From positions 1 to 43,022 of the forward strand of contig DATKKE010000018.1 in NCBI GenBank assembly GCA_035543455.1: a stretch of 43,022 bases of DNA, given 5' to 3'. Origin of the DNA: CAIKOD01 sp035543455. Its GTDB lineage: Archaea > Halobacteriota > Methanomicrobia > Methanomicrobiales > Methanospirillaceae. Below the pieces are notes generated by a model that had not been told where the DNA came from, made no database searches, and worked only from the letters and a program-made list of their open reading frames with translations. Position 1 is the stretch's first letter, and the number at the start of each line of letters is the position of its first letter. This document shows, piece by piece, positions 16,020-24,968 of the stretch. A program made the position numbers and the translations under genes.

Positions 16020-16490
16020 TTATTTTATTCCCTGTAGGATCACGGGGCCCTGTCGGCTCTTCGGATCCGCCATTCCAATGATGTTTTTATCCGCATCAGG
16101 GCCGAACTTTGCATAGTCGACCAGTGATGGTTCGGTCTTCATGAACCTGCCTTCCTGGAACTGGTACGAGAAATTGGTAAATGTCTCGTCGCATGCCGCT
16201 TTTATTGCGGGTATGATCTCGCGATTTTCCAGCTCCAGCAATATGACGCCTACCTGAACCTGCAGTTCAATCTCCTTTCCCCCGACCTGTATGCGCTGCC
16301 GCATCGTATGCGGGTTATCCAGACCTTTCGCGGGGCCATAGGGGATGGTGGCGGGAACGCGGGGTCCATTAAGGAGCATCCGGCGAATCCCTTCGATTGG
16401 ATAGAGCAGGTTTAACAGTTTCTGGGCTGTCTCGGGATAGAGCAGACGTGCAGGAACAATCCTGACCTGAGGATATATGGCATCTGTCAT
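16020..16490 (-). CDS. mcrD: Methyl-coenzyme M reductase operon protein D
   Basis: A 156-residue McrD, a small accessory protein encoded in mcr operons and reported to associate with immature or apo-MCR; the exact function is unsettled. Recognisable parts are YPQVRIVPARLLYPETAQKL (about 6-25), LLNGPRVPATIPYGPAKGL and QVGGKEIELQVQVGVILLE. It sits between mcrB (14 bases) and mcrC (two bases), the usual place in the BDCGA order. Confidence 0.95.
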   Translation of the reverse strand: MTDAIYPQVRIVPARLLYPETAQKLLNLLYPIEGIRRMLLNGPRVPATIPYGPAKGLDNPHTMRQRIQVGGKEIELQVQVGVILLELENREIIPAIKAACDETFTNFSYQFQEGRFMKTEPSLVDYAKFGPDADKNIIGMADPKSRQGPVILQGIK

Positions 16491-16504
16491 TCAAATCTGA
16501 CGAT

Positions 16505-17818
16505 TTACGCAGACTTAGCGATGGTCTGCATTGGCTTCTTGAATTCGTCGAGCTGCCCGAAGGTGTCCTGGTAGATCTTCGAGGTCTGTTCCGGTCCGAA
16601 CATCTGGGTTCCTGCATCAAGTGCACAGGCGGCAACGACGCACGGGATCGCGACACCGGCTGCGTGCCTGGTCACGATGTGGTTTCCGTTGAAGACACCT
16701 GGGCCGCCGCCACCGTAGATGGAGTGGCTGAAGAAGGAGAACCCGACTGCAGTTCCCATGACACGTCCGAAGTCGCAACTTGGAAGGCCTGTCTCGTGCT
16801 CGAGGAGATCGTTGAAGTACAACAGGGTCGATGAAACCGCCTGTGCGAACCGGCCGGCACCACAGTTGACCATGGTTGCGGCGAGGGTTCCTGCGGCGGC
16901 ATAGGCATTCCAGAGCATCGGGTCCTTCGTATCATAGAAGATGTACCCGCTCTTGCCCTTCTTTCCTGCCTTGATGACCTTGTCCTCGATGGCCTTCTCT
17001 ACAAGGCTCTGGACAACGGTACCAATGGTTCCGGTCTTTCCGTTCTTTTTAACGAGATCGTAGAGGAGGTTGTTTGCATTCAGACCCTGGTATGCGTACA
17101 GGAGCAGCTGCGCCCGCTCGAATTCTCCGATCGCCATTCCCATCTCGAACTCTCCGGCCTGTTCAAAGGTTGACGAGAGTGCGGATGCCTGGATCGCATT
17201 CCTGTGAGTCATCATTGCAACGTGGTTTGCCGGCACGTTACGAAGTGCGTAACCGAGACCTTCGTTGTTCTGGGGGATACTAAGGATGGATGCTACAGCA
17301 CCGCCATCCGGACCCATGGTGACCGGGTAGGAACCCCATACTGCTGACTTTACGTAGGGTGCCTCAAACATCCCGACCTTGTACTGCTTGAGAACAGCCT
17401 GGGTTGCTGCTGCAGCGACTGCGGTGATTGCTGCATCGTACGTTGCGGCTGCCTCGATACGGGCTGTTGGGACCTCAACAAGGAGCATTTTCCCTCCACC
17501 GACCTTGGTGACCTTTGTGTTGTCGCCGTCAGTGACTGAGACCATTTCCTTGATTGCCTTTGAAAGTGCATCTGCGTCCTTGACACAATCTACCTTGAGA
17601 CCTCTTCCGAGGATCTGGTTGCCCTTTCCACCCATTTTACCGGTCTTGATTGCATCGTCGAGCCCGGCAAGGTTCAACGCGACGGTCCTCTTCGTGAGAT
17701 CGATGATCTTTTTGACACCCGGGTTTACCAGGGGGCTGATCTTTTCCAGAGATACATTGCTCTTGAGAAGCTTACCCTCATCGTCATAGAGGTCGCATGT
17801 TTCTTTGTATTTTGCCAT
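16505..17818 (-). CDS. mcrB: Methyl-coenzyme M reductase beta subunit
   Basis: Beta subunit of MCR, 437 residues, first gene of the mcr operon. Conserved blocks include ETCDLYDDEGKLL near the N-terminus, the Rossmann-like middle, GLGYALRNVPANHVAMMTHRN (described without the last residue) at about 210-230, LLEHETGLPSCDFGRVMGTAVGFSFFSHSIYGG in parts, and NHIVTRHAAGVAIPC, which with alpha and gamma form the F430 and coenzyme B pocket. A GGAGGAAAATT site precedes the ATG. The upstream 340-base region carries a good TATA box. Confidence 0.98.
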   Translation of the reverse strand: MAKYKETCDLYDDEGKLLKSNVSLEKISPLVNPGVKKIIDLTKRTVALNLAGLDDAIKTGKMGGKGNQILGRGLKVDCVKDADALSKAIKEMVSVTDGDNTKVTKVGGGKMLLVEVPTARIEAAATYDAAITAVAAAATQAVLKQYKVGMFEAPYVKSAVWGSYPVTMGPDGGAVASILSIPQNNEGLGYALRNVPANHVAMMTHRNAIQASALSSTFEQAGEFEMGMAIGEFERAQLLLYAYQGLNANNLLYDLVKKNGKTGTIGTVVQSLVEKAIEDKVIKAGKKGKSGYIFYDTKDPMLWNAYAAAGTLAATMVNCGAGRFAQAVSSTLLYFNDLLEHETGLPSCDFGRVMGTAVGFSFFSHSIYGGGGPGVFNGNHIVTRHAAGVAIPCVVAACALDAGTQMFGPEQTSKIYQDTFGQLDEFKKPMQTIAKSA

Positions 17819-17953
17819 AATTTTCCTCCGTTAATTCCATTACTTGCGATACAATACGTTCACTGAAGAGTGTGAGAGCTAAGGCTCACGGTTGATGAAT
17901 GCTGGTCACTATTGCACGTCCCCTCATGGGACAATGGTATATACTCATTATAC

Positions 17954-17970
17954 TGAATATAAGCGTTGTG
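17954..17970 (-). promoter_or_regulatory. Promoter of mcrBDCGA
   Basis: Minus strand CACAACGCTTATATTC: a TATA box (CTTATATTC) with BRE-like sequence in front, following a long A/T tract. It lies about 140 bases before the mcrB ATG. Confidence 0.55.
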
Positions 17971-18084
17971 TTTTTTATTTTAATTTTTTAATATATTATT
18001 ATTAAAATAATAATTAAAAATGGGGGAATATTAAAATATAACTTACATTTTCAGAATCAATAGAAAGACTAGTATGAAGATTTT

Positions 18085-18116
18085 AAAAAAAGGTAGCATT
18101 TAATATTAATCTACCT
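18085..18116 (-). terminator. Stem-loop terminator of the fwd/hdr operon
   Basis: On the minus strand AGGTAG, a 14-base loop and CTACCT form a six-base perfect stem followed directly by a T7 tract (18085-18091). It lies 45 bases after the fwdC stop. Confidence 0.7.
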
Positions 18117-18161
18117 CGAACTTTTTATGAATTTGCAGTGCGCTCTTCCATGGTGAAGCGG

Positions 18162-18962
18162 TCAGATTTTCTGGTACAGGTTTCCGTACACAATCTGGCC
18201 TTTCTTTTTCTTATGGCGTTCGCCAGTGTCCCCGATATAGTGGGTAAACAACCCCTTCGAACCATCGACTTCAAGTTCGACATCATCGGCATATTTGAAT
18301 CCCGGCATCATTACATCGATGGTACCGAAAATAACAACGTCTCCCTCGACCATCTGGCCGCCCATCTTGCCGGGTGAATTGCCTTTAATGACGATCTTCC
18401 CTCCTTCGGCATGGGTGGCGAGGTGCACATCGACGTTTCCGTTGATGACGATCTCCCCGCCATTCATGTACATACCGACATCGCTCCCGGCATTTCCTTT
18501 GACAAAGATCTTTCCGCCAGCCATCCCACGCCAGTCTCCACGGTATGCCGCACCGAGATAATTACCGGCGTTCCCTTCAATGGTGAGCTCTCCGCCTTTC
18601 ATGCCGATTCCGGCAAATGCATCGACATCGCCTTTTACGAGCATCGTACCCCCCGACATCCAGGCACCCGCGTACTGGTCAGGGCTGCCCTCGACAAGCA
18701 GTTCACCGGCGCTCATCTTCATTCCCAGGTATTTGATCTTCTTCACATCGCCCTTGACAACGATCTTTGTATCGGTCGCTGTCGGGCCTGCATTTCCGGT
18801 TATTTCGAAGTAATCTCCGAGCTTCCCGGGGGTATTCCCTTCATACACGGGAAGTTCTGCAATCTGGGCTGCTGTTTTTCCTGCAAACCAGTCAGGTGAG
18901 ATCGTGTCTGCCTCAAGGTAGAGAGCAGGCGGGTTTTTCATGGTAATAGTTACAGTTTCCAT
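18162..18962 (-). CDS. fwdC: Formylmethanofuran dehydrogenase subunit C
   Basis: Subunit C, 266 residues, of the Mo/W enzyme that fixes CO2 onto methanofuran. It folds as a right-handed beta-helix like the glutamate synthase C-terminal domain; the sequence shows the repeated G-x-x-x-G pattern (MSAGELLVEG, MSGGTMLVKG, MKGGELTIEG, MAGGKIFVKG, MNGGEIVING, AEGGKIVIKG) at roughly 20-residue steps from about residue 85 to 205. The ATG at 18962 (METVTITMKN) follows GGGAAGGT; an upstream GTG at 18977 would overlap fwdA and that ribosome site. Last gene of the fwd/hdr operon. Whether it belongs to the W (fwd) or Mo (fmd) isoenzyme cannot be told. Confidence 0.95.
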   Translation of the reverse strand: METVTITMKNPPALYLEADTISPDWFAGKTAAQIAELPVYEGNTPGKLGDYFEITGNAGPTATDTKIVVKGDVKKIKYLGMKMSAGELLVEGSPDQYAGAWMSGGTMLVKGDVDAFAGIGMKGGELTIEGNAGNYLGAAYRGDWRGMAGGKIFVKGNAGSDVGMYMNGGEIVINGNVDVHLATHAEGGKIVIKGNSPGKMGGQMVEGDVVIFGTIDVMMPGFKYADDVELEVDGSKGLFTHYIGDTGERHKKKKGQIVYGNLYQKI

Positions 18963-18973
18963 GGTACCTTCCC

Positions 18974-20689
18974 TCACTGGGTTGCGTCCACCTCTATCGC
19001 GAACGGGTTCGGCACAAAATGATGCCCGAGCGATTCATAGTTCGACTGTGTCATGCTGTAATACTTCAGGAATTTTTCCTTGATATCACGCATTACAAGG
19101 GGGTTGTCCTTTACTTTCGCATCTACCCAGAGTGTGCGTTTGTTGCCGTTGTTTACCACGTCCCCGTTCACTACAACTTCCACACCACTCTTGAAGGTAT
19201 ATGCAGCCCTGGAGAATGCGGTCTCTATCTGTTCAGGATCGGTTACCGGAATATCGGGGTTGAAGTTATAAACAACAACGTCGGCGTCCATGCCGGGCTT
19301 TAATCCGCCAACCCTTCCGGAAAGCCCGAGTGATTTTGCAGGCCCCGCACGGGTCATCTGGGCGAGCTCGTATAGCGAGAGTTCTTTATCAATTCCTGCG
19401 ATGTGTGTCGCTGAAACAACTTTGTCACTGTTCTTGAACGAGTTGATCCGGGCCTCTCTTGCCTTCGCAGACATCAGCCACTTGATGATCCTCGGGTACC
19501 GGGTGAAGGGGCCGGCATTCGGGTGGTCGGTCGTTATGAAACAACGCATCGGGTCTTTTGCCATAAGTGCCAGTTCGAGGCCGATCGACCACTGGATTGC
19601 ACAGACCTTGATATCGGGGCTGTAAATATATGGCACCACGCCTGCCGCTGTTTCAAGTTCCACGTCCACGTTTGCCCACTTCAGGTGGTTCAGCCCCGTC
19701 AGGTGGTGCTCGAACGGCCCGTCGGCGGTCATCGTGGTCGTTTCATCGAGCGTGACATTTCCGGTATCGATGGTAATATTTTTGTGTTTGTTCACGTAGT
19801 CGATGACTTCTTTCGACTTGGATTCGAAATTTCCCCAGTTTTCCCCACCATAGGAGTGGAATTGGGTATGGGTGAGGTGCATGACCTGTTCACGGCCGAA
19901 CTTGTTCTTTGCCTTGTAACCTTCGGCGAGTTTCAGGGTATCCAGGGTGGTCTCGTAGCAGCCCGGGTTACCGAGGTTGTTCGGGTGAATATGCATCGAA
20001 TGAGGCAGGCCAAGAAACTCATTCGCCTCGATAAGGCCCTTGATGATCTCTGCCGGCGTGATATCGAAGTATGGGACAGGGTCATGGATTGAGAGGCAGT
20101 TCAGTCCCCATGCCCACGCTTCTGTGCCGCCGGGATTGACGACTTTTATTGCGTATCCCTTGGTAGCCCGGAGCAGCCATGCACAATATGCGGCGGTGTT
20201 CTCGATCTCTTTATTCTTGAGATATTCCATGACAAACCAGTTGTTGCCGAAGACAGGATATGCACCTTCATCAATGATCGGTGTATCCCTCATCTCTTCG
20301 TGGACATGCCGTGAAAAGAGAGGTGGCATTGCGGCCTCGAATGCCGTGGTGTAACCCATTTTTGCATATTCATATCCGGTCTTGAAGGTGGAGGGAATGG
20401 AATTACCGGAACCTGTCCGTTCAAGGCCCTTTGTCGGGGTGGATGTGAACAACTTGTCCTCAGGACGGTAGATACGGCCAAGGTTCACCTTCGGGCCTGC
20501 GATATGTGCGTGGATTTCAACGGCACCGGCCATAACGGTCTTTCCTTTGGCATCGATGACTTTCGCCGATTTTCCGACCTCGCTGTCTTTTACGATCTTA
20601 CCGTCTTTGATGGCAATGTCTGCCTCATCGCCCTTAATACCCTGAACGGGGTCAAAAACATGTCCGTTCTTGATGATATACTCAGTCAT
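18974..20689 (-). CDS. fwdA: Formylmethanofuran dehydrogenase subunit A
   Basis: Subunit A, 571 residues, an amidohydrolase-superfamily enzyme that condenses formate made by FwdB with methanofuran at a dinuclear metal site. The metal motif EIHAHIAG gives His60 and His62; the carboxylated lysine of the family lies in ATKGYAIKVVNPGG (Lys177 by alignment offset). Further ligands come from SMHIHPNNLG, HLTHTQFHSYGG and the late ITTDHPNAGPF aspartate region. It starts one base after fwdB and ends 11 bases before fwdC. Full length, no anomalies. Confidence 0.97.
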   Translation of the reverse strand: MTEYIIKNGHVFDPVQGIKGDEADIAIKDGKIVKDSEVGKSAKVIDAKGKTVMAGAVEIHAHIAGPKVNLGRIYRPEDKLFTSTPTKGLERTGSGNSIPSTFKTGYEYAKMGYTTAFEAAMPPLFSRHVHEEMRDTPIIDEGAYPVFGNNWFVMEYLKNKEIENTAAYCAWLLRATKGYAIKVVNPGGTEAWAWGLNCLSIHDPVPYFDITPAEIIKGLIEANEFLGLPHSMHIHPNNLGNPGCYETTLDTLKLAEGYKAKNKFGREQVMHLTHTQFHSYGGENWGNFESKSKEVIDYVNKHKNITIDTGNVTLDETTTMTADGPFEHHLTGLNHLKWANVDVELETAAGVVPYIYSPDIKVCAIQWSIGLELALMAKDPMRCFITTDHPNAGPFTRYPRIIKWLMSAKAREARINSFKNSDKVVSATHIAGIDKELSLYELAQMTRAGPAKSLGLSGRVGGLKPGMDADVVVYNFNPDIPVTDPEQIETAFSRAAYTFKSGVEVVVNGDVVNNGNKRTLWVDAKVKDNPLVMRDIKEKFLKYYSMTQSNYESLGHHFVPNPFAIEVDATQ

Positions 20690-20690
20690 A

Positions 20691-22007
20691 TTATGCCCTC
20701 CCTTTGAGCTGTTTCACACGATCCCGGACCTTGGTGAGGAATTCTTCATCTGTGAGCATCCCCTCAGGTGGATCAACGACCTTCCGGCAGTCGATCGGCA
20801 CGTTATCCATACGATAGGCACTGCCGTCTGTTTCGACTCCTACAAATGCCACCGGGACGTGGAGTTTTGAGACGCCGCTTGTCGGTGTAATATGGGGATC
20901 AATGCAGACAGAGGGTACTCTTGCAATCTGTTTTACTGCACTGATTGGGAAGTGGGCACCGGGATCGCTCCCGATAACAAATACAGCATCCACTTCACCC
21001 CTGTTGAGGAGGTCAATAGAACTGGTATCTCCCGGGTTATACCGTGGAAATCCCCGGGTGAGGTCGACGGAGTACGGGTAACCGAACTGCCATCCAAGTA
21101 CCTCACCGGAACCGGTCACATTATAATGCCCACGCATGGGCATGATGGAGAACTTCGTATATTCGTTCAGGTCCTTTGTTACGGCGATTGCCTCGTCGAT
21201 ATTATGGTTCTTCGAGATAGTCTGGGTTACACCCATTCCGAAGAAGATAATCCCGAAACGACCGCTTTTCATCATGTCTGCCGCTTCCCGGATCTTTTCC
21301 TTTGGGATTCCGGCAACCATGTCCGGCAGCCACTCGTTTTTGAATGCAACGCGGAAGGCATTAAGGAGTTCATAGTCCCTGCCCTGCTCGATTTGCAGGT
21401 GGACGTCGGCAAGTTTTGCAGTATCGGTAACCCTCGGGTCGACAACAATCAGTTTTCTGCTCATCTGGCCTTTTACGGTAAAAAACCCGCGGGGGAAAAT
21501 TGAATACCGTGACATGTGTCGTGGGTGCGCATGAGCAGGGTTACAGCCCCAGAAAATAATACGATCAGCCCGGTTTTTCACTTCTCCAAGTGTGCAGCTG
21601 GGCAGACCGATATCCTGTATGGCGATCAGGCTTGTTCCATGACATACTGCTGCAGTATTGTCGACGCAGGCACGGGTCAATTCAGCTATTTCATGCCCCA
21701 TGCTCTGGGCTTCACAGCTTGTGGAGCTCCATCCATACATCAGGGGCTTTTTTGCCTTGGCAAGTATCTGTGCGGTGTACTCGGCTGCCTCATCGTATGT
21801 GGCATCTTTCCATGTCCCGTCAGGCTGCTGGAACCTAGGGCGGGTTATACGGTCTTTTGCCTGCGAATGCAGGAATTTTTCAGCCCCGATTGCACAGGCG
21901 TTGTATACGTCGGTAATCTTCTTGCCATCATCGGTCACTTCGACTTCAAGGTCGTCACAGAGGGTCCCGCAGAACGGGCAGATGACATCGGTAACAATTT
22001 TCGACAT
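20691..22007 (-). CDS. fwdB: Formylmethanofuran dehydrogenase subunit B
   Basis: Subunit B, 438 residues, the molybdopterin-containing CO2 reductase of the complex, related to formate dehydrogenase. The N-terminal [4Fe-4S] ligands are Cys10, 13, 17 and 38 (CPFCGTLC...NAC). The metal-binding residue is Cys122 in AAVCHGTS; some FwdB proteins have selenocysteine there, and here it is a normal TGC/TGT-type cysteine codon in an open frame. WGCNPAHAHPRHMSRYS and GSDPGAHFP are pterin-binding segments. The ATG overlaps the fwdD stop (TGATG). The enzyme may use W or Mo. Confidence 0.97.
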   Translation of the reverse strand: MSKIVTDVICPFCGTLCDDLEVEVTDDGKKITDVYNACAIGAEKFLHSQAKDRITRPRFQQPDGTWKDATYDEAAEYTAQILAKAKKPLMYGWSSTSCEAQSMGHEIAELTRACVDNTAAVCHGTSLIAIQDIGLPSCTLGEVKNRADRIIFWGCNPAHAHPRHMSRYSIFPRGFFTVKGQMSRKLIVVDPRVTDTAKLADVHLQIEQGRDYELLNAFRVAFKNEWLPDMVAGIPKEKIREAADMMKSGRFGIIFFGMGVTQTISKNHNIDEAIAVTKDLNEYTKFSIMPMRGHYNVTGSGEVLGWQFGYPYSVDLTRGFPRYNPGDTSSIDLLNRGEVDAVFVIGSDPGAHFPISAVKQIARVPSVCIDPHITPTSGVSKLHVPVAFVGVETDGSAYRMDNVPIDCRKVVDPPEGMLTDEEFLTKVRDRVKQLKGRA

Positions 22008-22408
22008 CAGATCTCACCTCTGCAGGCCTTCTGAACGAGTTCGACACCGAGAAGAACCGGCTGGTCCATTGCCACTTCGACTTCGACCGGGACGCCCTTA
22101 AACGTCGGCATACCGGTAGAGTACGTATCCGGGTTGGTGACCTGGTTTGCCCATGGGCCCATCGGTATAAAACCTATACCGGGGTGGGGTCCCTGCGAGG
22201 TCTCCTGTGCCTTGACAATAACGCTTCCATACTTGCTTGTAACACGGACATTCGTGTTTTTCCAGCAGCCAAGTTTTTTGAAATCGGAGGTATCCAGTTC
22301 AATAATCCCGCAGGCCCTGCGATAGAGGTCTTTTTCTTTGCCTCCCTCCATCGCAACTCCCTGCTGGATAGATCGGCCGCTAATAAGGTTAAGGGTAATC
22401 TTCGCCAT
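22007..22408 (-). CDS. fwdD: Formylmethanofuran dehydrogenase subunit D
   Basis: Subunit D, 133 residues, equivalent to the C-terminal molybdopterin-dinucleotide-binding domain of formate dehydrogenases, encoded separately in methanogens. It starts LNLISGRSIQQGV and carries VRVTSKYGSVIVKAQ (about 54-68) and GFIPMGPWANQVTNPDTYSTG (shortened here), which contribute to pterin binding. It completes the active site with FwdB. It lies 12 bases after mvhD and overlaps fwdB by one base. Confidence 0.94.
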   Translation of the reverse strand: MAKITLNLISGRSIQQGVAMEGGKEKDLYRRACGIIELDTSDFKKLGCWKNTNVRVTSKYGSVIVKAQETSQGPHPGIGFIPMGPWANQVTNPDTYSTGMPTFKGVPVEVEVAMDQPVLLGVELVQKACRGEI

Positions 22409-22420
22409 CTCTACAGCCTC

Positions 22421-22843
22421 TTACTTCGTCAGTTCGTTAAGGGGGCTTGGGCCGAGTTCACGAACTGTTTTTACAACATCACCGATAACTGTTGCCCATT
22501 TGGCACCTTCGGACGCCGAAACGAAGGTCATTCTCAACCTCTTGTCTTCGAGGCCGATATTTTTGAGGAGACTCTTTACCAGGAACATCCTCTTCGCGGC
22601 CTTGTAATTACCTTCGAGGTAATGGCAGTCGCCGAAGTGACAACCCGATATCAGGACCCCATCTGCGCCGTCAGAAAATGCCTTCATGATGAAGAGTGGA
22701 TCGACACGACCTGTGCACATGACCCGCACAATCCTGACATCAGGCGGGTACTGGATACGACCCCCGCCTGCAAGGTCCGCACCCGCGTAAGAACACCAGT
22801 TGCAGAGGATCCCGATGATCTTTGGTTTCCATTCTTCTGCCAT
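22421..22843 (-). CDS. mvhD: Hydrogenase/heterodisulfide reductase [2Fe-2S] subunit D
   Basis: A 140-residue MvhD, the small iron-sulfur protein that passes electrons from a hydrogenase or formate dehydrogenase to HdrA. Cysteines 14, 17, 43, 68 and 73 fit the five-Cys pattern of the family (CNWC, VMCTGR, GCHFGDC). Its ATG abuts the hdrA stop (TAAATG). No mvhA or mvhG gene is present in the window, so the electron input enzyme (F420-reducing or Mvh hydrogenase, or formate dehydrogenase) must be encoded elsewhere, as is common in Methanomicrobiales. Confidence 0.93.
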   Translation of the reverse strand: MAEEWKPKIIGILCNWCSYAGADLAGGGRIQYPPDVRIVRVMCTGRVDPLFIMKAFSDGADGVLISGCHFGDCHYLEGNYKAAKRMFLVKSLLKNIGLEDKRLRMTFVSASEGAKWATVIGDVVKTVRELGPSPLNELTK

Positions 22844-24955
22844 TTACTTTGCACCTCCGAGAAGGAATGCATCAATCTGGGCAACGATCTGGGGTGTCGC
22901 AAAGTGCTGCATCCAGATAGCACCACCCGGACAGAACCCTCCGCAGGTCCCGCAGCCTTTACACTTGGCTTCAGTAACCTGCATAACCTTTCTGCCCTCC
23001 TTCTCCACGAGGGCGAGGGCCGTATACGGGCAGAGATTTACGCACATGCCACATCCTGCACACTTCTCTTCGATGCACTGGGCGAAATACGGCTCAAGTT
23101 CGACTTCTCCCTTATGTATCGGTATGCTGGCTGCCGATGCGGCTCCTTCTGCGGATGCAACAGTGTCAGGAATATCCTTCGGGCCCTGGCAGACGCCCGC
23201 GAGGAAGACGCCGGCGGTTGTGGTGCCGCAGGGATTCAGTTTCGGGTGAGCTTCGAGGAGCCATCCGTCCATCGAGTTGGATACACCGAATAGTTTTCGT
23301 GTCTTCTGTGTCAGTTCGCCGGGCTGTACTGCCGCAGCGAGTACAACAAGATCGACCTCGAGCTTCATCGGGCGGTCGAGCAGCGTATCGTCAGCCATGA
23401 CCCAGAGGTTCTTTGTTACCGGGTCTTCAAGGACGTTTGAAACACGTCCGCGGATGAATTTTGCCCCTTCATCCTGGATACGGTAATAGAACTCCTCATA
23501 CATCTTTCCGAAGGACCGGATATCCATGTAGAATATATACGGAATTGTCCCCGGAATCTTCTCGATGATCTGGTGGGCGTGCTTGAGCGAATACATGCAG
23601 CAGAACCTCGAACAATAGGGCATCCCGTTGCCCGTATTATCCCTCGATCCTGCACAGAGGAGGAATGCAACACGCTGCGGCGTCTTGCCGTCGCTCGGGC
23701 GGACCAGGTGTCCTCCGGTCGGGCCCGAGGCACAGATAAGCCGTTCGAACTCGAGGCTCGTGATGACGTTGTCGAATCTCTTGTATCCCCACTCTTTCTT
23801 CTTCTCGATCGGGAAGATGTCAAACCCGGTTGCAAGAATCGCAGTTCCGACCTTGACCTTGATCAATTCATCTTCCTGGTCGAGGACAATCGCCTTCTTG
23901 TCACCGCATATCTTGACACACAACTCACACTTGATACAGGAATCCTTGTCAACGGTGTAGATGAGCGGTACGACCTGGGGGTGATTGATATAGATCGCTT
24001 TCCGGGGCTTCATTCCCATTTCAAAGGTATTCGGCTGGACAACCGGGCAGACCGCATCGCAATCGCCACAACCGTTGCAGCCACCACCGACAATACCCAG
24101 CGCCTCTGCCTCCTTCATGGAGAGGACTCCGCGTGCCTTTTTCCGGATAGTGACATCAAAATTACCGATGTAACCTTCGACCGATTCAACCTCGGCATAG
24201 GTCATCAACTCGATATTCTCGCTCCTTCCGACATCCACCATCTTCGGTGTCAGGATACACTGTGAACAGTCAAGAGTCGGGAATGTCTTGTCGAGCTGCG
24301 ACATACGGCCGCCAATCGAGGGTTCCTTCTCGATAAGGTAGGTCTTGATACCTGCATTTGCAAGGTCGAGCGCTGCCTGCATCCCACCGATACCTGCACC
24401 GACTACCATCGCTGCCTTTTCGACCGGGACGCTCTTCGGGAAGAGGTCCTGAAGGAGCGCGGCCTTCGCAACTGCGATTCTTACTGCATCCTTTGCCTTT
24501 TCGGTGGCCCCCTCGCGATCATGCATATGGACCCATGAATTCTGTTCGCGGATGTTTGCCATCTCGAACCTGAACGGGTTCAGCCCGCCTTCCTTGGTGG
24601 CAGTCCGGAATGTCGGTTCATGAAGCCGCGGTGAACAGGCAGCGACAACGATGCCGGTTAATTTGTGCTCCTCAATTGCCTTTTCAATTTTTCCCTGTCC
24701 CGGGGTTGAACACATATACTGGTAATTGTCGACATAAGCGACATTTGGCAGAGATTGCGAGTACGCTTGCAATGCGGGGACATCTATCGAACCGGCAATA
24801 TTTGTACCACAGTGGCAGATAAAAACGCCAATCCGGCTGGGCTTTGTCTCGGTCGCTGCCGGTGCTTGTGCCTTGGCAGGGGCTGGTGCTGCAGGTTTCG
24901 CTGCTTTTGGTTCCTTCTTTGTTGTCGTCTCTTTTTTGGTTTTTCTTTCAGCCAT
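22844..24955 (-). CDS. hdrA: CoB-CoM heterodisulfide reductase subunit A
   Basis: Flavin-bifurcating subunit of cytosolic heterodisulfide reductase, 703 residues. Order of parts: a Lys/Ala/Pro-rich tail (2-41), IGVFICHCGTNIAG (about 42-55), the FAD Rossmann motif GAGIGGMQAALDLANAG, the LDCSQCILTPKM Cys pair, an inserted ferredoxin domain (CNGCGDCDAVCP, CIKCELCVKIC), and two C-terminal [4Fe-4S] motifs (CAGCGMCVNLCP, CKGCGTCGGFCP). It splits electron pairs between heterodisulfide and ferredoxin. The ATG at 24955 follows GAGGAGGT; an open 23-residue extension upstream lies inside hdrB and is rejected. The low-complexity N-terminal tail is unusual. Confidence 0.97.
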   Translation of the reverse strand: MAERKTKKETTTKKEPKAAKPAAPAPAKAQAPAATETKPSRIGVFICHCGTNIAGSIDVPALQAYSQSLPNVAYVDNYQYMCSTPGQGKIEKAIEEHKLTGIVVAACSPRLHEPTFRTATKEGGLNPFRFEMANIREQNSWVHMHDREGATEKAKDAVRIAVAKAALLQDLFPKSVPVEKAAMVVGAGIGGMQAALDLANAGIKTYLIEKEPSIGGRMSQLDKTFPTLDCSQCILTPKMVDVGRSENIELMTYAEVESVEGYIGNFDVTIRKKARGVLSMKEAEALGIVGGGCNGCGDCDAVCPVVQPNTFEMGMKPRKAIYINHPQVVPLIYTVDKDSCIKCELCVKICGDKKAIVLDQEDELIKVKVGTAILATGFDIFPIEKKKEWGYKRFDNVITSLEFERLICASGPTGGHLVRPSDGKTPQRVAFLLCAGSRDNTGNGMPYCSRFCCMYSLKHAHQIIEKIPGTIPYIFYMDIRSFGKMYEEFYYRIQDEGAKFIRGRVSNVLEDPVTKNLWVMADDTLLDRPMKLEVDLVVLAAAVQPGELTQKTRKLFGVSNSMDGWLLEAHPKLNPCGTTTAGVFLAGVCQGPKDIPDTVASAEGAASAASIPIHKGEVELEPYFAQCIEEKCAGCGMCVNLCPYTALALVEKEGRKVMQVTEAKCKGCGTCGGFCPGGAIWMQHFATPQIVAQIDAFLLGGAK

Positions 24956-24968
24956 GTTCAGTACCTCC

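Larger units (their letters stand above)
17819..18161. other. mcr promoter and leader region
   Basis: 343 bases with no gene, extremely AT-rich between 17970 and 18060. It holds the mcr promoter near 17954, an untranslated leader of about 110 bases before mcrB, and the terminator of the fwd/hdr operon at 18085-18116. Confidence 0.7.

Noticed and set aside
21600..21700. Possible selenocysteine site in FwdB
   Set aside because: The metal-binding position is an ordinary cysteine in an uninterrupted frame; there is no in-frame TGA to recode.
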